A stretch of 64,000 nucleotides of DNA, from contig CAYUOU010000008.1 in assembly GCA_964446485.1 (NCBI GenBank), positions 13,378-77,377 of the forward strand, written 5' to 3'. The position numbers and the translations under genes were made by a program. Within the stretch, counting starts at the first letter, position 1. Each line of letters opens with the position of its first letter. Positions 47,445-55,304 of this stretch are shown one piece after another. The notes below the pieces were generated by a model. It ran no database searches and was not told the origin of the DNA. It saw only the letters and a list, made by a program, of their open reading frames with translations. The DNA is from JBDRRP01 sp964446485. GTDB taxonomy: Bacteria; Desulfobacterota; Desulfobacteria; Desulfobacterales; JBDRRP01.

Positions 47445-49085
47445 ATGAAAAGCAGCGATCCTCCCAATCCCCGTGAAATCGACCCGAAGGCTTTCGAGCC
47501 GGTAGTGATCACCAATGAGAAGGAACATGTCATCCTTCACGGCGGCGATCAGGGTCGCCCAAAACTGCTGCGCCAAGCCTACAGTGAAACTGCCGGATCA
47601 CGGGTGATCGACGATGAGTCGCTAAAAATGATTCAGGTGCTTCGGCTCCATGAGGCAGTGGATCATACAGCGAGCGCCACCGGTTCGGCGGTTCTTTTGA
47701 GATCGCTCATCCAGCCCAGCACCGATCTCCACCATATCCAATCCAAGCAGGAATCCCTGAGAGAAATTGCCGCCAATGATTCGCTGCAACAGGGGCTGCG
47801 GGAGTGCGTCCACGCGTTCTGCAAGCGGGAGGACGCCCTATACAAATTTTTCAACAAGGGCCTCTATGCCCTGTTTCCCTATCCCGATTTCAAGCGGGCA
47901 AGAAAAGCGTCAACCCAACTCGGCACCATGATGCGGCATGTCCCCCCGGCCGCGTCACCCTATCTGCAATCCCTGATGGCAGGGCTTGAGGCGTACCGGG
48001 ACACGCCCATCGATCGGATGATGACCGGCGCGGTTTACAAAACCCTCGGCGGGTTGAAATCGGGGCGCGAGGTGGGATTTTTTACCCCTAAGATCAAGTT
48101 TATCCCCCGCCGGTTCACGAAGTGGCTGCTCGCAGGGCCCGCGGTGGCACTGGCACCCCTGGCCCTTTCCAAGCTGGGTTTCGCTGACGCCGTCTCGCCG
48201 ATGCTGACCACGATCGGGCTCGCGTGGACAGGGGTGTATGCGTTTTATGCCGGACTGATGAAACCGCTTAGAGACACCGACCACTTCATTGACCCTTTCA
48301 GGGAGCAATGCATTCACGACCCTGCATTCAGCCGCGCCGTCGACGCCGTCGGGATGATCGATGAACTGTTGTCCTGCCACGACTTCGCCAAGGAGATGCC
48401 CCACGCCACCACCCTGCCCGCGATCGCGGATGAACCCCACCACGCCTTCGAGGCGACGGGCCTGAGGAATCCGGTCATCGCCAAGGCTAACCCGGATTTC
48501 GTGCCGAACGATGTAAAGATGAACGGCGCGCGGCTCACCTTCATCAGCGGGCCCAACAGCGGCGGGAAGACGACCATCTGCAAGAGCATTGTTCACAATC
48601 AACTGCTGGCGCAGATGGGGTGCTACGTGGTTGCTGAAAAGGCCGCCATCAATATCGCCGACATGGTCAGCTACCAGGCCCCGAAATTCGATGGACTGGA
48701 GGATGAGGAAGGTCGTTTCGGTACTGAACTCAGCCGCACGCGGGACATCTTCTACGCTACCGGCCCGAAGAGCCTGGTGATTCTCGATGAACTGGCGGAA
48801 GGCACGACGGTTGAAGAGCGGCTTCAGGAGTCCTTTGGAATCATGAGCGATTTCCATGTGATCGGCAACAATACGGTCCTCGTCACGCACAACCATTCCC
48901 TGGTGGACGGATTCATGGCTGAGAACAAGGGGCAGTGCCTGATGGTTGCCTTCGACGAAGACGCGCCCACCTACAAAATCGTGCCCGGTATTTCACGGGT
49001 GTCCCACGCGGCCAAAATCGCTGAGAAAATCAAGTTTTCCCCAGCGGACAGACGTCGACACCTGAAAGAAAAGGGGTATCTGTAA
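47445..49085 (+). CDS. MutS-like ATPase with a membrane-type insert
   Basis: Protein of 546 residues. The C-terminal MutS ATPase core is intact: Walker A GPNSGGKTT (about 369-377), Walker B SLVILDELAEGT and the dimer signature LVTHNHSLVDG. The N-terminal mismatch-recognition domain of MutS is absent. Residues about 226-272 are strongly hydrophobic (LLAGPAVALAPLALSKLGF, then MLTTIGLAWTGVYAFYAGLM) and look like two membrane helices. It thus belongs with MutS-related proteins of unknown role, not mismatch repair. The ATG at 47445 has a weak site (GGGAAA); a longer frame to 47256 lacks support. The gap 47121-47444 holds no other gene. Confidence 0.85.
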   Translation: MKSSDPPNPREIDPKAFEPVVITNEKEHVILHGGDQGRPKLLRQAYSETAGSRVIDDESLKMIQVLRLHEAVDHTASATGSAVLLRSLIQPSTDLHHIQSKQESLREIAANDSLQQGLRECVHAFCKREDALYKFFNKGLYALFPYPDFKRARKASTQLGTMMRHVPPAASPYLQSLMAGLEAYRDTPIDRMMTGAVYKTLGGLKSGREVGFFTPKIKFIPRRFTKWLLAGPAVALAPLALSKLGFADAVSPMLTTIGLAWTGVYAFYAGLMKPLRDTDHFIDPFREQCIHDPAFSRAVDAVGMIDELLSCHDFAKEMPHATTLPAIADEPHHAFEATGLRNPVIAKANPDFVPNDVKMNGARLTFISGPNSGGKTTICKSIVHNQLLAQMGCYVVAEKAAINIADMVSYQAPKFDGLEDEEGRFGTELSRTRDIFYATGPKSLVILDELAEGTTVEERLQESFGIMSDFHVIGNNTVLVTHNHSLVDGFMAENKGQCLMVAFDEDAPTYKIVPGISRVSHAAKIAEKIKFSPADRRRHLKEKGYL

Positions 49086-49155
49086 CCGATTCTGCTGCCC
49101 CATCGTTCTTTTTGGTAATTTTTACCGTTTCATCAAATTTAATGGGGTCACTTTC

Positions 49156-49677
49156 ATGGACAAACCATTCATACTCCTTGCAATAACATTGCTTCTATTC
49201 AGTTTTGGCTGCCAAACACTGCCACCCATCGAAACGGTGGACCATGTGGATCTGAACCGTTTTATGGGGGACTGGTATGTGATTGCCGTCATCCCCACCG
49301 TATTTGAAAAAGAGGTTTACAACGGGATTGAATCGTATCGGTTGGCAGAAGACGGTACCGTGGAGACCACGTTCACCTTCAACAAAGGCGGGTTCGACGG
49401 TCCCGTCAAGGTGTACCGGCCACGGGGGTTTGTGCGCGACCCGGATTCCAATGCGGTGTGGGGCATGCAGTTTGTGTGGCCGTTCAAAGCAGAGTATCGC
49501 ATCGTCTATCTGGATGATGATTACGCCACCACGGTTATCGGCCGTACCAAGCGCGACTACGTCTGGATCATGGCGCGTGCCCCCGAGATCCCCCAAGCCG
49601 ATTACGAGCGCATCCTGTCGTTTATCGGGGAACAGGGGTACGACCTGTCAAAGGTTCAAAAAATCCCCCATCAGTGA
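49156..49677 (+). CDS. blc: Lipocalin-family lipoprotein (Blc-like)
   Basis: Outer-membrane-type lipoprotein of 173 residues. The lipobox LFSFGC places the lipidated cysteine at about residue 19. The lipocalin start motif FMGDWYVIAVIPTVFEK and the later strand DYVWIMARAPEI match bacterial lipocalin Blc, which binds fatty acids or lysophospholipids in envelope stress. It seems to be a single gene. Confidence 0.92.
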   Translation: MDKPFILLAITLLLFSFGCQTLPPIETVDHVDLNRFMGDWYVIAVIPTVFEKEVYNGIESYRLAEDGTVETTFTFNKGGFDGPVKVYRPRGFVRDPDSNAVWGMQFVWPFKAEYRIVYLDDDYATTVIGRTKRDYVWIMARAPEIPQADYERILSFIGEQGYDLSKVQKIPHQ

Positions 49678-49753
49678 TGTGGCCCGGCGACGATCGCACC
49701 ATAAACGACGAAAGGCGGGAGTCCGGCGGCGATGCCCTGCGAGCAGCAGCGGT

Positions 49754-50935
49754 TTAGATAAAGGCCTTCGCGTCAGTGGGGGGATGAGTTTCGGATAAGG
49801 GCGCTATCGGCGCTTTTCGTGGTAACTGGATGCAGAACCGGGATCCTTGACCGAGATTGGACGCCACGGTGATGTCGCCCCCATGCTGGCGAATGATTGT
49901 GTCTGCGATGAACAACCCGAGGCCGGTCCCCTGTATGCCTTTGGTGGAGTAAAACACCGTGAAGAGTTTTTTCAGTTGCTCCGGCGTCATTCCCGTGCCG
50001 TTATCTTCCACGGAAAACCCGACGGCGTCCGATGTCCCTTGCGCCATCAGCAGGACCCGGTGTTCGCGTTCCGGCTGTTTATGCGCCACGCAGGCGTCCA
50101 GTGCGTTCTCGAGCACATTGACCAATGCCGCCTTCAAGAGCCCCGCGTTCGCTTCGAAAGCCCCGTCACAGTCGCCGGTGTCCGTGATCAGCGTGACGCC
50201 CCGTCTTTCAAACCGGGGCCGGACGGCCTCATTCAGATCGAGGACAAAAGCGGCAATGTCAACGAGTGACTGCTGGAGTTTTCTTTCTTTGGCGTAGAAG
50301 AGAATGTCCAGCGTAATCTTCCGTATCCTTTCGGACATGTGCGCAACCAGTTCCATGCCCTCACGAATCTGATCCGCGTCACCGGCGCTAATAGCCCGGT
50401 CAAGGGTATAGACACCGGCATCCAGGCCGGCCAGCACGCCCTTAATGCTGTGGGATATGGAGGCGATCATCAGCCCCAAAAACGTCAGGTTGTTTTGAAG
50501 ATTCCGGATCTGCGTAATGTCCATGAAGATCAGCATGACCTGGAGCAGTTTGCCGGCAGCAGAAGCCATGGGCGATGTCCAGACCATCATTTCATAACGA
50601 CGCCAGCTCTCCGGGATCAGGGTCATTTCGCCGTGATGGGGCATGCCGTCGGTGTAGGTTTCCATCAGGGGGGTCTCGGACAGGTGCTTGCCTTCAATTG
50701 AAAAATACTCGAGGAAGGCGACGCCGGTTTGGTCGCCGAATTCGTCGGAGAAGTGGCGATTGGTTGCCGTGAACCGCATATCGCGATCCAAAACGGCCAC
50801 GTGGCATGGAACGGCGTCAAAAAGCTGCTGGTACCGCTGCTGGGTGGTGCCGAGGTCTTTGCGCAGTTGGTGGATGTCGCGGGTGCCGGCGGTCAAAACG
50901 GTTTTTGACTCTGCGGGCAATGCCTCGTTTTTCAA
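49754..50935 (-). CDS. PAS-domain sensor histidine kinase (3' part of a split gene)
   Basis: Soluble kinase of 393 residues. A short coiled coil (HQLRKDLGTTQQRYQQLFDAVP) leads to a PAS domain (about 40-145), an H-box with phospho-acceptor in ASISHSIKGVLAGLD (about residue 165), then the HATPase domain with NVLENALDACV, VEDNGTGM, FYSTKGIQGTGLGL. The only start is TTG at 50935, inside the preceding ORF, and no ribosome binding site is clear. Removing one A from the run at 50928-50932 fuses it in frame to the ORF 50817-51320, so one longer protein is likely. Confidence 0.85.
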   Translation of the reverse strand: MKNEALPAESKTVLTAGTRDIHQLRKDLGTTQQRYQQLFDAVPCHVAVLDRDMRFTATNRHFSDEFGDQTGVAFLEYFSIEGKHLSETPLMETYTDGMPHHGEMTLIPESWRRYEMMVWTSPMASAAGKLLQVMLIFMDITQIRNLQNNLTFLGLMIASISHSIKGVLAGLDAGVYTLDRAISAGDADQIREGMELVAHMSERIRKITLDILFYAKERKLQQSLVDIAAFVLDLNEAVRPRFERRGVTLITDTGDCDGAFEANAGLLKAALVNVLENALDACVAHKQPEREHRVLLMAQGTSDAVGFSVEDNGTGMTPEQLKKLFTVFYSTKGIQGTGLGLFIADTIIRQHGGDITVASNLGQGSRFCIQLPRKAPIAPLSETHPPTDAKAFI

Positions 50936-51320
50936 TGATGGATCGGCGTTTTAACTGAATGCGCTCCGAGGCAATGCGCAAAAGGAGTTCCAATTCCCGG
51001 CGGTCGGGCGGCTGCTGGCCGGCACCGCAGATGGTCCTGCCCAGATCGGCTTCTCTGTGGTGGATGTTTTCTGGCGACGTCAGGACGATGCACTCGAGTG
51101 CCGGACGGATTTTCTTCAGGGCCTGCAAGTGCTCAACCAATTGCAGTTCGGTGTCATTGTCTGAAATGATGGCGATATCGGCGGTGATGATTGCTTTGGG
51201 CTGCAGCGCATCGGTGATGTCAGGGAACATTTGGGAGCGAAAGCCCAGTGATTCAACGATTTCCGCCGCCGCATCGACTGACGATGCGGGCGATCCCATC
51301 AAAAGAACCAACAATGCCAT
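50817..51320 (-). CDS. Receiver-like domain protein, 5' part of the split kinase
   Basis: ORF of 167 residues. Residues about 1-125 look like a CheY-like alpha/beta domain (LLVLLMGSPASSVDAAAEIV, ADIAIISDNDTE, ALECIVLTSPE), though a clean phospho-acceptor aspartate pattern is not obvious, followed by a helix ELELLLRIASERIQLKRRSIIEK. After this helix the frame becomes arginine/proline-rich and implausible, exactly where the kinase frame begins. An AAGGAAG site precedes the ATG at 51320. It is best read as the N-terminal half of a receiver-PAS-kinase protein broken by a frameshift, or two overlapping coupled genes. Confidence 0.65.
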   Translation of the reverse strand: MALLVLLMGSPASSVDAAAEIVESLGFRSQMFPDITDALQPKAIITADIAIISDNDTELQLVEHLQALKKIRPALECIVLTSPENIHHREADLGRTICGAGQQPPDRRELELLLRIASERIQLKRRSIIEKRGIARRVKNRFDRRHPRHPPTAQRPRHHPAAVPAAF

Positions 51321-51400
51321 GGACGTGCCGCTTCCTTTGGTGATGTGGCGATGGCCGTTGACCGGATGGCCGGGTTCAACGGGAAACGAGATCGAAGGGC

Positions 51401-51438
51401 AAGAAAGGGCATTCCCCGAAGCGGAAATGCCCTTTCTT
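51401..51438 (-). terminator. Strong hairpin downstream of the rubrerythrin gene
   Basis: AAGAAAGGGCATT (51401-51413) pairs perfectly with AATGCCCTTTCTT (51426-51438) around a 12-base loop, 15 bp after the rubrerythrin stop. The stem end supplies a T-rich tail (TTTCTT). It separates the rubrerythrin operon from the kinase genes. Confidence 0.75.
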
Positions 51439-51452
51439 GAATGGCTAGGTGG

Positions 51453-52028
51453 CTACCAGTTTTCGCACAGCAATTCGAAATAGCCCTGGGGTTTGACGCA
51501 GGCCGGGCATTTTTCCGGGGCGGTGTCCCCCATGTGCAGGTATCCGCAGTTGCGGCAGCGCCACACCATCTCTTGATTTCTGGCGAATGCACGGTCAGCC
51601 AGGAGATTGGCGGCCAGTTCCCGGTAGCGCTTTTCGTGCTGCTTTTCGGACACGCTGATGGCGTTCCAGGTGTCAGCTGCCCGTGCGAATCCTTCATCTT
51701 CGGCTATTTTGGCAAACCCGGGGTAGAGTTCGGTGTGCTCGAACCGTTCACCGTCGGCCGCCGCCAGCAGGTTGGCGTGGGTGTCGCCGATCACCCCAGA
51801 GGGGTAGCTGGCCGTGATTTCAAGCTCCCCTCCATTGAAGAACTTGAAGAACCTCAGGGCGTGCTCGCATTCCTGGTTGGCGGTCTCCTCGAAAATGTCG
51901 GCAATTTGGACAAGCCCTTCTTCCGAGGCACGACGGGCGAAGTAGGTGTAGCGGTTTCTGGCCTGAGACTCTCCGGCGAAGGCGGCCAGCAGGTTTTTGG
52001 CCGTCCGGCTTTCCCTGAATGTTCCCAC
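51453..52028 (-). CDS. rbr: Rubrerythrin
   Basis: Cytosolic diiron peroxidase of 191 residues reducing hydrogen peroxide in anaerobes. The ferritin-like domain has the paired ExxH ligands (GESQARNRYTYFA, NQECEHALRFF, HTELYPGFA, EKQHEKRYRELA). The C-terminal rubredoxin domain has CRNCGYLHMGDTAPEKCPAC. The GTG at 52028 is chosen because AAGGGGGCAACC precedes it, it aligns with usual rubrerythrin starts, and it sits 10 bp after the ferredoxin stop; the upstream ATG at 52061 lies inside that gene. Confidence 0.93.
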   Translation of the reverse strand: MGTFRESRTAKNLLAAFAGESQARNRYTYFARRASEEGLVQIADIFEETANQECEHALRFFKFFNGGELEITASYPSGVIGDTHANLLAAADGERFEHTELYPGFAKIAEDEGFARAADTWNAISVSEKQHEKRYRELAANLLADRAFARNQEMVWRCRNCGYLHMGDTAPEKCPACVKPQGYFELLCENW

Positions 52029-52038
52029 GGTTGCCCCC

Positions 52039-52230
52039 TTAATCTTCGATTTCAATGGCATCGGCGCCGCATTCTGCAGCCGCCTGCCGCACGATGGCCT
52101 CCAAATGCGCGGGGATGACGTCGACCTGGACTACGGAGAGCAGCTGGTCTTCGTCGTATTGGAACACTTCGGGGCACAGCTTGTTGCAGTTGCGATCTCC
52201 CATGCACTGACTGGTGACGGTTGCTTTCAT
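52039..52230 (-). CDS. Small single-cluster ferredoxin
   Basis: Sixty-three residues with the motif CMGDRNCNKLCPEVF and a distal Cys in AECGADAIEIED. The second ligand position of the usual CxxCxxCxxxCP is Asp (CxxDxxCxxxCP), as in the Pyrococcus-type 4Fe/3Fe ferredoxins. The ATG at 52230 follows AAAGGAGGCGTTA. It ends 10 bp before the rubrerythrin GTG, so it is a likely electron donor for that peroxidase. Confidence 0.88.
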   Translation of the reverse strand: MKATVTSQCMGDRNCNKLCPEVFQYDEDQLLSVVQVDVIPAHLEAIVRQAAAECGADAIEIED

Positions 52231-52351
52231 TAACGCCTCCTTTGATAAGGTGAGTGGTGTAGTTGTTATGCTTGTGGCGGGCGAAAAAACCACCACCGCA
52301 GCGAACCTCCTGAGATGTTTTTTAAAAGTTCCCTGAGAGCGGTCGGCCAAA

Positions 52352-52380
52352 GCCTAATGATGTTGGGGGCGTTGTGTCAA
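52352..52380 (-). promoter_or_regulatory. Possible promoter of the ferredoxin-rubrerythrin operon
   Basis: On the minus strand TTGACA (52375-52380) is followed by a 17-18 base spacer and TTAGGC or TAGGCT (52351-52357). The -35 box is perfect and the -10 poor. The implied 5' leader is about 120 bases. A peroxide-responsive operator (PerR type) would be expected, but none is clear. Confidence 0.35.
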
Positions 52381-52578
52381 TCCCAAATAATACCCTATGG
52401 TTCTGATATTGAATGGCCTATGGCGTGAACCGGGCGAGAATACCCATTTGGGCAAGTGCAGGGCAAAATTTCCCTTTCACGCATCTTTGAAAAAGTGTAT
52501 TGCGTCAGCGATTGTGTGGCAGACAATCTATCACGATGTCGCGCCGGCCCTGCATATTCAGAGGGCTGCCTGAAAAGC

Positions 52579-52617
52579 AAAACCGGCATTGCGCAACTGC
52601 GGCGCAATGTCGGTTTT
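52579..52617 (-). terminator. Rho-independent terminator after the tiny-gene operon
   Basis: AAAACCGGCATTGCGC (52579-52594) and GCGCAATGTCGGTTTT (52602-52617) form a 16-bp stem with a single G-T pair and a 7-base loop. On the minus strand it is followed by TTTTGCTTTT. It lies 47 bp after the stop of the 56-residue gene. Confidence 0.85.
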
Positions 52618-52664
52618 GGTGAATTTTCAAGCTACTGCAGAACCGCTGCCGCCAACGCCGCTGG

Positions 52665-52835
52665 CTACTCGTCATTCACACTGGCATATCGTCCCGTTAC
52701 ATCCGCGTCGACGCACGCCTCCGTGTCAGCAGCGGAAACATGCCCGTCAGTGCCGGCCACATCGGTGGGGCAGAAGTATTCCTTGCCGTCATCATCCTTG
52801 GTAGGGATATAGGTTGCATTCTCAATGGTAATCAT
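52665..52835 (-). CDS. Tiny acidic protein, 56 residues
   Basis: Begins MITIENATYIPTKDDDGKEY and contains just two cysteines (YFCPTD and EACVDAD); net charge strongly negative. An AAGGAGCGCATT site lies directly before the ATG at 52835, a stronger initiation signal than many larger genes here have, and a terminator follows. It is 32 bp downstream of another 55-residue gene and probably in one operon with it and the TPR gene at 53106. Function unknown; the two cysteines could bind metal or form a disulfide. Confidence 0.75.
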   Translation of the reverse strand: MITIENATYIPTKDDDGKEYFCPTDVAGTDGHVSAADTEACVDADVTGRYASVNDE

Positions 52836-52867
52836 AATGCGCTCCTTAGCTTGTTTTTAATAGGGTG

Positions 52868-53035
52868 TCAGTCGCCGAGCGCCCGGGACAGCGCCAAGGC
52901 GCATTCCGCCTGCTTGTCCTCCGGGCCGTCAAGGTCGATCCGGTAGTTATCAAGATCAATGTCGACGACGCGGCAGCCGTGTTCTTCGACGATTTGCATG
53001 ATGAAGTTGAGCTGCGCCGTACTGCCAATGTCCAT
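52868..53035 (-). CDS. Small protein, 55 residues
   Basis: Starts MDIGSTAQLNFIMQIVEEHG and alternates strands and helices (CRVVDIDLDNYRIDLDG, then ECALALSRALGD), a compact alpha/beta pattern. AAAGGGCAGTAATC precedes the ATG at 53035. A longer in-frame start at 53095 adds a tryptophan/proline-rich segment without support. It lies between the TPR gene and the 56-residue gene. No family recognised. Confidence 0.7.
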   Translation of the reverse strand: MDIGSTAQLNFIMQIVEEHGCRVVDIDLDNYRIDLDGPEDKQAECALALSRALGD

Positions 53036-53105
53036 GATTACTGCCCTTTCATTAGGTTGTCCCTGGGGCCGCCACGAATGGGCGGCCCAGGGCATACGGT
53101 TCCCG

Positions 53106-53618
53106 TCACCGATTCAAATCCGATTCCAATGCCGCTTCTACCCGGAGGTGCTGTGATCGCCACACATTGTTTTCATTGGCGAATTCGGCGATGTTGCGAT
53201 CCGTGAGGTGCGCCACCATCTGCATGTCTTCGACCGCCTGATCCTCGTGACCTCTTTTTGTCAGCAGCGTCGCACGGCTAAAATAGGCCGCGCCGTATTC
53301 AGGATCGAGTTCAATCGCCCTGTCAAAGTCCGATTCCGCGGCGTTGTCATCGCCGTGCTGTTCATGGGCCAGGCCCCGCAAGTGGAACGCTTTGGCGTTG
53401 CCGCCGTCGATTTCCAGGGCTCGGTTGAAGTCGGCAATGGCCTCGGCGGCATGATTCGAACGCATGTGCGCCGCACCGCGGCTCACCAGTGCCAGGATAA
53501 ACGTTTCATCCTCGGCAAGGGCCTCCCCAAGAAGGCGAATGGCATCGTCGTAGGCTTCTGCCACAAAGAATCCCATGGCTTCCGTGTAGATGTCTTTGGC
53601 TTTGGTATTGTTTGTCAT
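53106..53618 (-). CDS. Tetratricopeptide-repeat protein
   Basis: Soluble protein of 170 residues with three or four TPRs (AYDDAIRLLGEALAED, HAAEAIADFNRALEIDGGN, DNAAESDFDRAIELDPEY, HEDQAVEDMQMV). AAAGGAGTCAACC precedes the ATG. It heads a probable operon with the two tiny genes downstream. The partner protein is unknown. Confidence 0.88.
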   Translation of the reverse strand: MTNNTKAKDIYTEAMGFFVAEAYDDAIRLLGEALAEDETFILALVSRGAAHMRSNHAAEAIADFNRALEIDGGNAKAFHLRGLAHEQHGDDNAAESDFDRAIELDPEYGAAYFSRATLLTKRGHEDQAVEDMQMVAHLTDRNIAEFANENNVWRSQHLRVEAALESDLNR

Positions 53619-53854
53619 GGTTGACTCCTTTACTCACTCAGGGATGGACGATTTGCGTCGTCCGCTGTTTTTTTTGGCGTTGGTTATGAACCCTGTTCAC
53701 GCTTTCTTTGCTGAAGAACGTTTGCGATATCACTCTAATGAAACTTCATATTTTCTATGGCCTGATCGATGGGATCCGCTGCGCTCCTCCCATCCTACGC
53801 CCTGAAAGTTTCTTACTTGATCAAACCGGATGCCGGAAGGCGGCGGCGCTATCG

Positions 53855-54772
53855 TCACCTATCGTCCCCCGAGGCCTCGTCTTTCACCTTGGCGAGGTGC
53901 GCTACCGACATTCCTTCGAGAAGACGCTGCTGGCAGTCATCTGACGCGCGGTTGATATCCATCGCTCCGCCGCCGGCCATCAGCATATCCACAACGGTTC
54001 TGAACGGTCGCTGGCCGTGGGGCATGCGTATCAGGTCGCCAACGGCATCCGCCACCGCCTGGGGGTTCGGTGCATCCTCAGCTGACATGCGCGCAGCGTA
54101 ATCTTTCCACATCATGTCGGGCAGGCCCGCCAGCGCTCCGTACGCGGTCAGTCGATCCGGGTCCGCGCCGGTATCCATATTCTTGCGAAATGCGGTGGGA
54201 AACCCGCCCGGCTCCACGATGACGACTTCCACGCCGGTGTTGGACAATTCGTACCGCCAGCTTTCGCTGAGCCCCTCCAGGGCGAATTTGCTGGCGGTGT
54301 AGGCCCCAGAGAAAGGGATCACGATGCGGCCCATGATGCTGGACACGTTGATCACCAGTCCTTTTCCCGCCGCATGCATTGCCGGCAGTACTGCACGCAT
54401 CACCCTGTGAACCCCGAATAGGTTGACCTCGAATAATCGTCTCATTTGGCTGGTGGTAACCGATTCCAAAAATCCGCCCAGCCCCACGCCGGCATTGTTC
54501 ACCACCACGTCGATGCGATCCACCCAGGCCAGCGCCACATCCACTGCCGCACTCACCGAATCATCCTGGCTGACATCCATGGCGGTGAGATGCAGGGAGC
54601 CCGGTGCGGTATCGGCATAATGCTTCAACAGTGCTGCACTCTCAGCATTGCCGCGGTTGGGATCCCGCATGGCGGCGATCACCGTATAGCCTTGGTTCAG
54701 AAGCGTCTTTGTCGAGAGAAACCCGAATCCGCTGCTGGTGCCGGTAACCATTACTACTGTTTCATTGCTCAT
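53855..54772 (-). CDS. Short-chain dehydrogenase/reductase
   Basis: Classical SDR of 305 residues: cofactor motif TGTSSGFG (about residues 8-15), NNAGVG, catalytic Ser in INVSSIMG and YTASK (Tyr-x3-Lys), followed by EPGGFPT. The AMRDPN segment after strand 2 suggests NADP preference (Arg). The ATG at 54772 places the glycine motif at the normal distance; ATGs or near-starts at 54802 and 54901 are alternatives. It appears monocistronic. The substrate is unknown. Confidence 0.9.
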   Translation of the reverse strand: MSNETVVMVTGTSSGFGFLSTKTLLNQGYTVIAAMRDPNRGNAESAALLKHYADTAPGSLHLTAMDVSQDDSVSAAVDVALAWVDRIDVVVNNAGVGLGGFLESVTTSQMRRLFEVNLFGVHRVMRAVLPAMHAAGKGLVINVSSIMGRIVIPFSGAYTASKFALEGLSESWRYELSNTGVEVVIVEPGGFPTAFRKNMDTGADPDRLTAYGALAGLPDMMWKDYAARMSAEDAPNPQAVADAVGDLIRMPHGQRPFRTVVDMLMAGGGAMDINRASDDCQQRLLEGMSVAHLAKVKDEASGDDR

Positions 54773-55007
54773 TGGCGTCGTCGCTTCCAATTTGATTGAC
54801 ATTGTCGGTTTAGATCCAATTAACCTATGGAAAAGTAAGTGCCCCGGCCAAAAGTTCAATAAGGGCCGCAGGGGGGAATAAGGAGGGGGGAAAACCCCCA
54901 TTTGATCTCAACTACTGTCTTGTTGGGTTCGCCAATTTCATTGCCCGCTGGCAGTGTGGTGCCCATCGGGCTATTGGGGCGGACACGCTTGAGGAAAGGA
55001 ACGAACG

Positions 55008-55304
55008 ATGACCCAAATTCAGAGCGTATCGGATAAACTCGATTTTGAAACCCATCACATGCTGCTTCGTGACCCTGGGATGCCGTTTGCCGACGTCAGC
55101 GCCCAGGTTAAGGCCAGGGCGCGGGAGATCAACAAGGACGCCATGATGCTGTCCTGGTACAACGATCACCTCGGCGAAGGCTACCCCAACTATGAGTGCA
55201 CTCATGAGAAACCCTTCTGGGAGCTGTTTGCCGAGTCCAGGGGATACAATCTCAAAATCGTGGTCAATGAGGGGGAGTATGTATTTTTTTACCTGAAGCT
55301 GTAA
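55008..55304 (+). CDS. Hypothetical protein, possibly AF1514/DUF5619-like
   Basis: Ninety-eight residues. A helical start (DKLDFETHHMLLRDPGMPFADVSAQV in part) is followed by DAMMLSWYNDHLGEGYPNYE and a beta-rich end (NLKIVVNEGEYVFFYLKL). The pattern recalls the AF1514/DUF5619 family from memory, with low certainty. GAGGAAAGGAACGAACG precedes the ATG. Its end overlaps the convergent acyltransferase gene by 41 bp. Confidence 0.75.
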   Translation: MTQIQSVSDKLDFETHHMLLRDPGMPFADVSAQVKARAREINKDAMMLSWYNDHLGEGYPNYECTHEKPFWELFAESRGYNLKIVVNEGEYVFFYLKL

